Assembly (NCBI RefSeq): GCF_003627055.1 | Contig: NZ_CP032624.1 | Coordinates: 868,001-932,000 of the forward strand | Length of the DNA: 64,000 nucleotides | Origin: Gryllotalpicola protaetiae | GTDB lineage: Bacteria > Actinomycetota > Actinomycetes > Actinomycetales > Microbacteriaceae | Direction of reading: 5' to 3' | Shown here: in pieces, positions 54,948-63,046 of the stretch | Layout: the number at the start of each line of letters is the position of its first letter | Numbering within the stretch: position 1 is the stretch's first letter | Notes under the pieces: generated by a model | The model's input: the letters and a program-made list of their open reading frames with translations, nothing else | Database searches by the model: none | Told to the model about the DNA's origin: nothing | Program-made: the position numbers and the translations under genes

Positions 54948-56179
54948 TTCGCATACTCCTCGGCGCCAACGGCGGCCATCTCGTCGCACAAGCGCTCGAC
55001 GAGCGCGTGCGCGAATTCTGGATCGTTCACATCGGTGTCGAGCTCCACCAGCTCGACACCGCTCCCCCGCAACCCTGCACGCACCGCGTCGAACAGCCTC
55101 GCATCGGCATCGGCATCGAAGAAGGGCTCGCCCTCGACGTCGATCGCCGAGACGCCGCGAAGGGGAAGATAGACCGCGGTCGGGCCTTTCGCACTGGCGA
55201 CCCGGCTCGCCAGGCGGCGGCCGAGCTCTGCGCATTCCTCGGGTGTCGTTCGCATCAACGTCGTGGTCGGGTTGTGGACATACAGGTTCCGCTCGCGGAA
55301 CTTCTCGGGCACGGTGCCCTTCGGTCCGAAGTTGACCATGTCGAGCGCCCCGACCGAGACAACCTGCGGCACGCCGAGCCGTCCGGCGGCGGTGCCCCGT
55401 TCCGGCCCCGCGTCGAACACGCCGCCGACGAGCTCGTCGGCGAGCTCCGTCGTCGTGACGTCGAGCACCCCGGCGAAGACGCCATGCGAGACCAGGGATT
55501 CCAGGGCTCGGCCTCCGGTCCCCGTCATGTGGAACACGATGACCTCGTACCCACGGCGCTCGAGCTCGTCCCTGGCCGTCGTGATGCACGGCGTCGTCAC
55601 GCCGAACATGCTCGCGGCGACCAGCGGCCTGGCGTCCTCGAGGTGCGGGGGTGCGGCCAGCACCATGCCCGTCAGAGCGGCCGCAGCGTTCGCGAGGATC
55701 GGCGCGGAGATGCGATTCACCCCGGCGATGTCCACGACGCTCGGCATCAGCACCAGATCCGTCTCTCCCACATAGGCGGAGGTGTTGCCCGACGCGGCCG
55801 TCGACACGATGATCTTCGGCACGCCGAGCGGGAGCTGGCGGAACGCCGCGGATGCCAGCGAGGTGCCACCCGTGCCGCCGAGCGCCAGCGCGCCGTCGCA
55901 GCGCCCCTCCCTGCGCAGTCCGGCCACCACAGCCGTGAGGCCGCGGCTCATCACCGAGATCGCGGCGCCGCGATCATGCCGTTCGGTGAGCGCTTCGAGG
56001 TCTTCCTGCGCTGCCGCCGCGACGCGGTCGCGAGGGATGTCAGGCTCGATGCTCGGGCTGCCCAGCACCCCTGTGTCGACCAGCACCACGTCGACTCCCG
56101 CTTCGCGAAGCCGAGTGCGGACGAACTCGTACTCGGGGCCCTTCGTGTCGAGGGTCCCGGCCAGCACCACCGTCGGCAT
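54944..56179 (-). CDS. Tm-1-like ATP-binding domain protein (UPF0261)
   Basis: A 411-residue protein of UPF0261/Tm-1-like family: [18 protein letters not shown] at the start, [12 protein letters not shown]-type glycine loop ([17 protein letters not shown]), and [15 protein letters not shown]. The plant homologue Tm-1 is known for blocking tomato mosaic virus replication; the bacterial role is uncharacterised. It overlaps its TIM-barrel partner by 4 bp and lies 9 bp from a dehydrogenase gene, firmly inside a sugar-catabolic operon. Confidence 0.88.
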   Translation of the reverse strand: MPTVVLAGTLDTKGPEYEFVRTRLREAGVDVVLVDTGVLGSPSIEPDIPRDRVAAAAQEDLEALTERHDRGAAISVMSRGLTAVVAGLRREGRCDGALALGGTGGTSLASAAFRQLPLGVPKIIVSTAASGNTSAYVGETDLVLMPSVVDIAGVNRISAPILANAAAALTGMVLAAPPHLEDARPLVAASMFGVTTPCITTARDELERRGYEVIVFHMTGTGGRALESLVSHGVFAGVLDVTTTELADELVGGVFDAGPERGTAAGRLGVPQVVSVGALDMVNFGPKGTVPEKFRERNLYVHNPTTTLMRTTPEECAELGRRLASRVASAKGPTAVYLPLRGVSAIDVEGEPFFDADADARLFDAVRAGLRGSGVELVELDTDVNDPEFAHALVERLCDEMAAVGAEEYAK

Positions 56180-56188
56180 GATCGTTCC

Positions 56189-57193
56189 TCAGGGCTCGAT
56201 CGTGCGCGAGTCGACGAACTGCCCCGTGGCGGCCGACCGCAGCAGCGCGTGCGACACCTCGAGGGCGCGCAGCCCGTCGCGGCCCGTGGAGAGCGGTGCG
56301 GAGCCGTCGACGACCGCCTTGAGGAACGCTTCGCCGACGCCCACGTAGCCCATGTATTCAGCCGTCGCACGCGGGTACTCCTCGACATGCTCGGTCGTGT
56401 CGCCGAGGCGGGCGAATCGGGTGCGCGTCATCGGCCAGAGCCCGGGGCCTTCGATCGACATCGTGCCCTCGGTTCCCACCACTCCGCGGCTGCCGCTGCC
56501 GAGGTGCGAGGACCAGCTGGCGTGAATGTTCCCGACCACGCCCGACTCGAACGCCACCGTCGCGCTCAGGTTGTCGTCGTAGCCCTCAACCTCCGGCATC
56601 GACGACGCGATCTGCGCGCTCACCGTCGTGATCTCGCCGACCACGAACCGCAGCATGTCGATGTCGTGCGAGATGGACTGAATCGTCATGCCGGCGAGCG
56701 CGCCTGCGCTGGTGCGCCAGTTGCTGCCCGGGTCGAGCCGGCTGTATCCGAGGCGCCGGATCCAGCACGACAGCGCACTGCCGATCCGTCCGTCTGCCAC
56801 ACCGTCGCGCAGCCAGCGCAGTTGCGGCCGCGCCCGGTTGTTGAAGCCCATGGCGAAGAGCACGCCGGCCTTCTCCGCCGTCTCGACCATGTTCCGCGCC
56901 TCGATGAGATCGGTGGTGATCGGCTTCTCGCAGAGCACGGGCTTGCCGTGCTCGATGGCGTCGATGACGGGGTTGTGGTGCGCCTTGGGCGGCGTCAGGA
57001 CGTAGACCGCGTCGACCGCGTCGAACAGCGCCTCCGTCGACTCGAACGCCGCGCACTCGAAGTCGGCTGCGAACCTCTCAAGGGTCGGCCGGCTCGGGTC
57101 GAAGGTGCCCGCGAGGGTCACACCCTCCACCTGCTTGAGCGCGGCGCCGTGTGCCCGTGCGATGTTGCCCGCTCCGATGAATCCGATCTTCAT
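56189..57193 (-). CDS. Gfo/Idh/MocA-family oxidoreductase
   Basis: A 334-residue NAD(P)-dependent dehydrogenase: Rossmann motif GFIGAGNIARAHG at the start, the EKP motif in LCEKPITTDL, then the beta-sheet substrate domain. The family oxidises sugars and polyols such as inositols. It is one of two dehydrogenases in this operon; the other is the first gene. The substrate is unknown. Confidence 0.92.
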   Translation of the reverse strand: MKIGFIGAGNIARAHGAALKQVEGVTLAGTFDPSRPTLERFAADFECAAFESTEALFDAVDAVYVLTPPKAHHNPVIDAIEHGKPVLCEKPITTDLIEARNMVETAEKAGVLFAMGFNNRARPQLRWLRDGVADGRIGSALSCWIRRLGYSRLDPGSNWRTSAGALAGMTIQSISHDIDMLRFVVGEITTVSAQIASSMPEVEGYDDNLSATVAFESGVVGNIHASWSSHLGSGSRGVVGTEGTMSIEGPGLWPMTRTRFARLGDTTEHVEEYPRATAEYMGYVGVGEAFLKAVVDGSAPLSTGRDGLRALEVSHALLRSAATGQFVDSRTIEP

Positions 57194-57242
57194 GGCTGTC
57201 GCTGTTTCCTCATCTGTAGTTCGTTGGTGGGGTCGAATCGGG

Positions 57243-57644
57243 TCATTCCCCGATGGCCTCGCGGTACGGCGACGAGAAGGAGATGACCATCACGGCCTCT
57301 TCTGCGCCAAGATTGCGTGCGTTGTGGATCACCTTCGCCGGGATGCTGATCGTGTCGCCGGCGCGCATGATCACTCGCTCGTCGCCGGCGCTGTGTTCGA
57401 TCTCGCCCTGAAGGACGTGCAGCACCTCGTCGCAGTTCGGGTGGTAGTGGCGCCCGTTCTGCTGGTTCGGCGAGATGTAGCACCGCCCGACGGTCATCGT
57501 CTCCGAGCTCTCCTGCGGGCCGGAGACGAACCACACGAGCTTTCCCCACGGCTGGACCTCGACTTTGCCTTCGGCTGCCGGGACCACCACCGCACTCTTG
57601 CCGGACACGGCGCCCTCTCCCTCTTGGCTCTTCGCAATCGTCAC
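57243..57644 (-). CDS. Cupin-domain protein
   Basis: A 133-residue single cupin. The metal site is visible: GRHYHPNCDEVLHVLQGEIE supplies two His and a Glu, and PAKVIHNARN supplies the third His. GTG at 57644 has AAGGAG eight bases upstream. Such small cupins in sugar operons are often isomerases, lyases or ligand-binding accessory proteins. It sits 16 bp after the second TIM-barrel gene. Confidence 0.85.
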   Translation of the reverse strand: MTIAKSQEGEGAVSGKSAVVVPAAEGKVEVQPWGKLVWFVSGPQESSETMTVGRCYISPNQQNGRHYHPNCDEVLHVLQGEIEHSAGDERVIMRAGDTISIPAKVIHNARNLGAEEAVMVISFSSPYREAIGE

Positions 57645-57660
57645 GCTTCTTCTCCTTCGC

Positions 57661-58530
57661 CTAGGCGGCCACTGCGACGGCGGACTCCGTCGCTTCGGCC
57701 ACGAACCTGATGTCATCGAGAGCCACAGCGATGCCGTTGTATCCGGTCGGCGTCCGGCCGTGGCACGGATTCACGCAGATCACCGGGCTCACCCCGCTGA
57801 CGTGAACCGCCCGGACGATGTCGAGCACCGGCCAGTCGGCATCGCGCAGAGAGGCCTTGTGCAGCACGCCGTCGACCATCGCGCCGCCCTTGACGTGGAC
57901 GTAGCCGATCACGGGGCGCAGCTGCTCGAACACCTCGAGCGACGGGAAGTGCCCGGTCTCCCACATGTTCTGGATGTCCCACGTGAACGACACGGGCCCC
58001 GCGTCGGCGATCGCGTCGAAGAGGGCGAGCACGTCGGCGGGCGAGCTGCAGATCGAAGCGCCCACCTCGTTCTCGATGACGACGCCGAAGCCGGCGTCGC
58101 CGAAACGCCCGATCGCCTCGCGATACGCGGGGATGACCCAGTCGAAGCCGTCGTCGAGATAGTCGATCAACGGAGCGCCGCTCTGCCGTCCCGCGGCCTG
58201 GGCCGCCATCAGGCGGATCACGTCGGGCTTCACGATTGAGGCGACCTCGATCGCAGCCCCGACGCGGTCAAGGAACTGCTCGCGGAAATGCTGTTCCCCC
58301 TTCGCGATCTCGTCGTCGAAGAACGTCGTCGACATGCTGTAGGGGTTGAGCCCCAGCTGCTCCGACCGCTCTGCGATGCGACGCGCCTCGTCGGGGCCGA
58401 GGTCGACCACGGTGCGGCCGAACAGCCCGTCCTTCAGGTCGAGATCGGTCACTCCGACCGCCTGCTGCAGTTCGAGAGACGCGATCGCGTCGCTTCCGAA
58501 TACCGAATTCGTGATGGAGATGCGGCTCAT
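57661..58530 (-). CDS. Sugar phosphate isomerase/epimerase (second TIM barrel)
   Basis: A 289-residue xylose-isomerase-like TIM barrel: VVIENEVGASIC with a likely ligand Glu, FTWDIQNMWETGHFPS with Asp, and GYVHVKGGAMVDG with His. It is distinct from the operon's last gene, so two different isomerisation or epimerisation steps are likely. ATG at 58530 begins the first strand (RISITNSVFG). A 77-bp gap separates it from the permease upstream. Confidence 0.83.
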   Translation of the reverse strand: MSRISITNSVFGSDAIASLELQQAVGVTDLDLKDGLFGRTVVDLGPDEARRIAERSEQLGLNPYSMSTTFFDDEIAKGEQHFREQFLDRVGAAIEVASIVKPDVIRLMAAQAAGRQSGAPLIDYLDDGFDWVIPAYREAIGRFGDAGFGVVIENEVGASICSSPADVLALFDAIADAGPVSFTWDIQNMWETGHFPSLEVFEQLRPVIGYVHVKGGAMVDGVLHKASLRDADWPVLDIVRAVHVSGVSPVICVNPCHGRTPTGYNGIAVALDDIRFVAEATESAVAVAA

Positions 58531-58607
58531 CGTGCTCCTCGTGATTGTTGTGAGTGAATGGGCGGGCGGACGGCCTGCTGGGCCGGCGCCATGGTCGGTG
58601 GCTGCGC

Positions 58608-59498
58608 TCATCCGGTCAGCCCGCTCGCGGAGATGCCGTCGACGAAACGTCGTTGCAGGATCAGGAACAGCACGAACATCGGCAGCAGCATCAGCCAGCC
58701 CGCGGCGCTGATCAGCACGTAGTTCTGGCTGAACCCTTCGCGGAACGAGTACAGGGCGATCGACACCGGCATCTTGTCCGGCGACTGGATGAAGGTCTGC
58801 GCCAGAAGGAACTCGTTGTAGGCGTCCAGCGCGGTGATGAGCGCGATGGTGAGGAATCCCGGCCACGCGATCGGCAGCACGATGCGGAACAGCACCCGCA
58901 GCTCGCCCGCACCGTCGATGCGCGCGGCGTCGTCGAAGTCGCGAGGGATCGAGATCATGAACGATCGCAGCAGCAGGGTGGCGAACGGGCTCAGCGTCGC
59001 ACAGTAGATGATGATCAGCCCGATCTGCGTGTCGTAGAGCCCGAGCTTCGTCCACAGGAAGAACAGCGGCACCAGGAAGAGCTGGATCGGCAGGGCACTG
59101 CTGACCAGCAGGTAGCCCATGAAGCCGCCGCTGAACGGCAGGTCGAGACGCGCCATCGCGTAGGCGGCGAGGCCGGCGATGACACTCACGCCGATGACGG
59201 TGCCGCCGACGATGATGATGCTGTTCAGGAATCCGGCAGCCATGTTCGCCTGAGTCCACGCGACGAGGAAGTTGCCCCACTGCGGGCTCGTCGGAAGGCC
59301 GAGCGGGTCGGCCGCCAGTTGGCTTTGCGTCTTGAGCGCCGCGAACAGGGACAGCACGATCGGCCCCATCGAGAACGCGACGAGCGCGATGAGGATCACG
59401 TAGTAGATCGGATTGATCGCTCCGGGCGCCTTGCGCTTCCGAGTGCGCTGGGCGTCGGTCGTCACGACGCCCCTGCCGCTCGCCGTCAATGCGCTCAT
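58608..59498 (-). CDS. Carbohydrate ABC transporter permease (MalG type)
   Basis: A 296-residue membrane protein with about six spans. The EAA loop is DFDDAARIDGAGELRVLFRIVLP near residue 188. It pairs with the MalF-type permease whose gene overlaps it by 4 bp. No ATPase gene is in the operon. Confidence 0.92.
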   Translation of the reverse strand: MSALTASGRGVVTTDAQRTRKRKAPGAINPIYYVILIALVAFSMGPIVLSLFAALKTQSQLAADPLGLPTSPQWGNFLVAWTQANMAAGFLNSIIIVGGTVIGVSVIAGLAAYAMARLDLPFSGGFMGYLLVSSALPIQLFLVPLFFLWTKLGLYDTQIGLIIIYCATLSPFATLLLRSFMISIPRDFDDAARIDGAGELRVLFRIVLPIAWPGFLTIALITALDAYNEFLLAQTFIQSPDKMPVSIALYSFREGFSQNYVLISAAGWLMLLPMFVLFLILQRRFVDGISASGLTG

Positions 59499-60412
59499 AT
59501 GTCCCAGCCCTTTCGCGCTCGCAGGAATTGGTAGCCGCCGACGATCACGCCCGAGATGAGCGCGAGCACGACGCCGATGGCGGATGCGTAGCCCGCCTCC
59601 TGGCTCGTGAACGCCTCGCGGTAGAGCAGTGTGCTCAAGACCTCCGTCGATCCCGCCGGTCCGCCCTGGGTCATGATGTAGATCCAGTCGAAGACAAGGA
59701 ACGACCAGATCACGCTCATCAGCCCCATGAACATCAGCGTCGGTCTGATCGACGGCAGCGTGACGTGGAAGAACTGCTGCATCGTGCTCGCGCCGTCGAG
59801 GCTCGACGCCTCGTAGAGCGACGGGTTGACGGACTGCATCGCCGCGAAGAAGATCACCGCGAGGAATCCCCAGCGGGTCCACACGTTCGCGACGGCGACG
59901 GCAGGCAGGGCGGTCGACGGATTCCCCAGGAAGTTGATCCCGATGACCGAGCCGATGCCGCTTCCCGCGAGCAGGCTGCTCCAGATGGTCGAGCTCACGA
60001 CGCTCGCGACGATGTACGGGATGAAGTAAAGCGCCCGGAACAGCGTCGCGAAGCGGCGGAGCCGCGAGAGCAGGTAGGCGCCGAGGAGCGCCATCCCCAT
60101 CGGGACGACCAGGAAGATGGCCGTCCAGATGAGGTTGTGCAGGAGCGCCGTGAGGAAGTCCGCATCGCCGAACATGCGCACGTAGTTGGCGAAGCCGATG
60201 AAGTTCGCCGGACCGAAGCCCTGCCAGTCGGTCATCGAGTAGTACACGCTCATGAGGCCAGGGCCCGCGATCACGCAGACGTTCACCACCAGCAGCGGAA
60301 CGATGAACGCGGTGGCCCAGATCGCTCTTCGTCTTCCCATGCGGCTCGCTCGGGCCTGCGGCCTGGCGCTCGGGCGTGCGGCGCGCACGAGTTCGGCTTT
60401 GCTCGTCGTCAT
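59495..60412 (-). CDS. Carbohydrate ABC transporter permease (MalF type)
   Basis: A 305-residue membrane protein with about six spans after a basic N-terminus. The EAA loop is LYEASSLDGASTMQQFFHVTLP. It forms the importer channel with the MalG-type partner. It starts 7 bp after the binding-protein stop. Confidence 0.92.
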   Translation of the reverse strand: MTTSKAELVRAARPSARPQARASRMGRRRAIWATAFIVPLLVVNVCVIAGPGLMSVYYSMTDWQGFGPANFIGFANYVRMFGDADFLTALLHNLIWTAIFLVVPMGMALLGAYLLSRLRRFATLFRALYFIPYIVASVVSSTIWSSLLAGSGIGSVIGINFLGNPSTALPAVAVANVWTRWGFLAVIFFAAMQSVNPSLYEASSLDGASTMQQFFHVTLPSIRPTLMFMGLMSVIWSFLVFDWIYIMTQGGPAGSTEVLSTLLYREAFTSQEAGYASAIGVVLALISGVIVGGYQFLRARKGWDI

Positions 60413-60419
60413 GCGTCTC

Positions 60420-61802
60420 CTAGCGCTCGGCGGTCGGCTCGGCGACGGGCGGAACCTGGCCCTGTGCGAACTCCAGCTTGAACAGCGTCTGGAACCCCGA
60501 CCAGAAGTCCGTCGGCGTCATCTGGCTGAAGAGCACCTTCTGCATCTCCGTGTTCACGTAGTCGTGGCACTTCGGCGGGAACGAGCACCAGCTGCCGTAG
60601 CCGACGGTCTTCGTCTCGCTGAGCGCCGAGTAGAACTGCGCGACGTGCTTGTCGATGTTCTTCGGCGCGTCGGCGATGTTCACGACGACGGGTGCGACGG
60701 GCAGGTCGACGTTGGCGAGCCCGACCATCTGGCGCTTCGGGTCCATGCTCCAGTTGAGGAAGGCGGCTGCCTTGTCGGGGTCTGCCGACTTCTTGTTGAT
60801 CGACAGGCTCTCGCCGATGGCGAGGATGTACAGGTCGTCGGGGGTGTCGGGGCCGAGGGGCGGGATCGCCTTCCACTCATACGTCGCGTTGTTGCCGGCC
60901 GCCGAACCGAAGTACGGCGGAAGGGTCTCGAATGCCCACGACAGCATGATGAGCATCGCGGCCTCGCCGTTGGCGAGCTTCGTGTACATATCGCCGAACT
61001 TCAGGGTCGAGTAGGTCTGCGGGCCGCCGCCGAACCACCCCTTGTCCGAGTAGTCCTGGATCTGCGCGACGGCGTCGACGAACACCTGGTCGGTCCACTG
61101 GCGCTTGCCCGTGAGTGCCTCGTACAGCGCCTGCGGGCCGACGATGGCATTCAGCAGCCCGGAGAAGTACCAGCCCGTCGCGACCGGCTTCTCGGCGTTG
61201 CCTGCTGCAAGCGGAAGCATCCCCTTGCTCTTGGCATCGCTCATGATCGACTCGAACTCGTCCTTGTTCGTCGGATACTTCCAGCCGTGCTTCTTGAAGG
61301 TGTCCGGGTTGTAGAACATAACGACCGAGTTGTATGCCGTCGGAAGGCCGTAGAGGTGGCCCTTTGAATCGAGCGACGAGTTGATGGCCCATTTCTGGAA
61401 GACCGTGTCCCACTTGTACTGCTTGGCGTAGTCGTCGAGATTCGCCAGGTAGCCGGACTTCGAGTAGGCGAGGACGTACGGCGCGCCGCCGGAGTGCACG
61501 ATGTCGGGCGCGTGCCCGGCCGTCAGAGCGACCTGCAGATTCTGGTCGATCGTTGGCTGCTGCTTGACGATGAGGTCGACGCCCGGCTTGTTGTTCTTGT
61601 TGTAGACGTCGATGAAGTTCTTCGTGTACCAATTGCCCTGGGTGGTGTTGTCGAACGCACGCCAGAACTGGATAGGCGCGCCCGTGGCGCTGGCGGTGCT
61701 GCCCGACGCGCACGCCGCGAGCGTGGTCGCCGTGATGGTGCCGAGTGCTGCGATGCCGCCGAGCTTGAGCAGCTCTCTGCGGCTGGTGGTGAATGTGGAC
61801 AC
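60420..61802 (-). CDS. Sugar ABC transporter substrate-binding lipoprotein, Tat-type signal
   Basis: A 460-residue solute-binding protein. The N-terminus has a twin-arginine motif (SRRELLKLGG) followed by lipobox LAAC near residue 32, so it is probably Tat-exported, then lipidated. The body is a type 1 sugar-binding fold (PIQFWRAFDNTTQGNWY). GTG at 61802 has GGAGG five bases upstream. The ligand is the unidentified sugar of this operon. Confidence 0.92.
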   Translation of the reverse strand: MSTFTTSRRELLKLGGIAALGTITATTLAACASGSTASATGAPIQFWRAFDNTTQGNWYTKNFIDVYNKNNKPGVDLIVKQQPTIDQNLQVALTAGHAPDIVHSGGAPYVLAYSKSGYLANLDDYAKQYKWDTVFQKWAINSSLDSKGHLYGLPTAYNSVVMFYNPDTFKKHGWKYPTNKDEFESIMSDAKSKGMLPLAAGNAEKPVATGWYFSGLLNAIVGPQALYEALTGKRQWTDQVFVDAVAQIQDYSDKGWFGGGPQTYSTLKFGDMYTKLANGEAAMLIMLSWAFETLPPYFGSAAGNNATYEWKAIPPLGPDTPDDLYILAIGESLSINKKSADPDKAAAFLNWSMDPKRQMVGLANVDLPVAPVVVNIADAPKNIDKHVAQFYSALSETKTVGYGSWCSFPPKCHDYVNTEMQKVLFSQMTPTDFWSGFQTLFKLEFAQGQVPPVAEPTAER

Positions 61803-61849
61803 TTTGCCTCCGTTGGTCTTGTGCCATTCAGGTTGTTGGGGGTGCGAAT

Positions 61850-61876
61850 GCGTGGCGGCCGTCACGGCCGCCACGC
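61850..61876 (-). promoter_or_regulatory. Intercistronic palindrome upstream of the binding-protein gene
   Basis: A near-perfect palindrome with 13-base arms around a single central C, between the first dehydrogenase gene and the binding-protein gene. It has no T-run. It may adjust relative expression or stabilise the downstream mRNA. Confidence 0.5.
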
Positions 61877-61879
61877 GGA

Positions 61880-62896
61880 TCAGAGACTGATGGGCGTGCC
61901 GTCGGACAGCAGCGCCGCTTCGTAGATACGGGTCACGTCGAGGGCGAACTCGAGGCTTCCGACCGCAGGGTTCTCGCGCGTCCTCACCGCAGTGCAGAAG
62001 GCGAGCAGTTCGTTGTAGATGCCCTGCGTGACCTCGGACTTCCCCTGCATCGTCGCCATGGTGTCCTGCGCCTCCCAGACGATTGCCCCGCCGTCGAGGC
62101 CGGGGGGCGCGAAGGTGAAGTCCTCGTCGTAGGCGACGTCGAAGCCCCGCTGGAAGGTCAGCCTGCGGCCGTTGTCGATCTCGATGCTGTGTCGGTCGGT
62201 GACGAAGAGGTAGCGCTCACACGGCTGAAACTTCGGCGCGCCGAGCGAGAGGTGCAGGTTGGTCAGAGCGCCGCTCGCGTGGCGCATGATGCAGACGCCA
62301 CCGCCGCCGTTATCGCGGTGCGAGGTCACTGAGACGACGGGGCCGCCAACGGCTCGCAGGAGCGACACCGGGTGGCATCCGCTCGTCAGCCACCCGGTCA
62401 CAGGGAACGGGGGCTCGGCGAAATAAGGCAACTGCACGGGATAGAGGCCGAGCGCGCTCCGCAGCGGGCCCTCGTCGTCGCGGCCGAGCAACTCGATCGC
62501 CTTCGACACCGCCGGCATGAACGCCTTCTTGTAGCCGACCATGCCGACGCGGTCGCCACGGGCGGCGATCATCCGCTCGACGTCGGCGGATGCCGTGGCC
62601 GCCGGTTTCTCGGACCAGACGTCCAGCCCCGCGCCGAAGGCCTGGATCGCGAGGTCGGGATGAGCGTTGGGCGACACGCACAGGAGCACCGCGTCGATCT
62701 CGCCCGATTCGTACATCGTCATGGCATCGGAGAAGGCTCTCGCGCCGTACTCGCTCGCGACCGCGCCAGCTCGGGCCGCGTCCGTGTCGGCGATCGCCAC
62801 GATCTGCGCAGGCAGAAAAGTGATCGCCGGCAGGATGTTGCGACGAGCGTGCGAGCCGGCGCCTACAAGTCCGAGCCGAATGCGGGACGAATCCAC
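61880..62896 (-). CDS. Gfo/Idh/MocA-family oxidoreductase (first gene of the operon)
   Basis: A 338-residue dehydrogenase: Rossmann motif GLVGAGSHARRNILPAI, the EKP motif in VWSEKPAATAS, and a catalytic region with GYKKAFMPAVSKAIE and HPVSLLRAVGG. GTG at 62896 has AGGAGG eight bases upstream. It is the first gene after the control region shared with the MocR-type regulator. The substrate is unknown; it differs clearly from the second dehydrogenase. Confidence 0.9.
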   Translation of the reverse strand: MDSSRIRLGLVGAGSHARRNILPAITFLPAQIVAIADTDAARAGAVASEYGARAFSDAMTMYESGEIDAVLLCVSPNAHPDLAIQAFGAGLDVWSEKPAATASADVERMIAARGDRVGMVGYKKAFMPAVSKAIELLGRDDEGPLRSALGLYPVQLPYFAEPPFPVTGWLTSGCHPVSLLRAVGGPVVSVTSHRDNGGGGVCIMRHASGALTNLHLSLGAPKFQPCERYLFVTDRHSIEIDNGRRLTFQRGFDVAYDEDFTFAPPGLDGGAIVWEAQDTMATMQGKSEVTQGIYNELLAFCTAVRTRENPAVGSLEFALDVTRIYEAALLSDGTPISL

Positions 62897-62992
62897 CTTT
62901 GGGTCCTCCTGGTCTAGCCGTGCGCCGCAGTCCGGGACAACGTTGTGCACGGGACGCAACGCGATAAGTGGCCTTGCGTAGCGGAATTGGGT

Positions 62993-63035
62993 ATGGCTAC
63001 ATTGGCAGCGATTTGGCGTGTGGTTCCATAGCCAT
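62993..63035. promoter_or_regulatory. Inverted repeat in the MocR/operon control region
   Basis: ATGGCTA (62993-62999) and TAGCCAT (63029-63035) form a 7-bp inverted repeat with a 29-bp gap, in a visibly AT-richer stretch between the divergent operon and the regulator gene. Spaced half-sites are usual for MocR proteins. Confidence 0.45.
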
Positions 63036-63046
63036 TTCGCTGCAGA

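Noticed and set aside
55007-57286. 759-codon plus-strand frame opposite the Tm-1-like and dehydrogenase genes
   Set aside because: The opposite strand holds clear family motifs; this frame has none.
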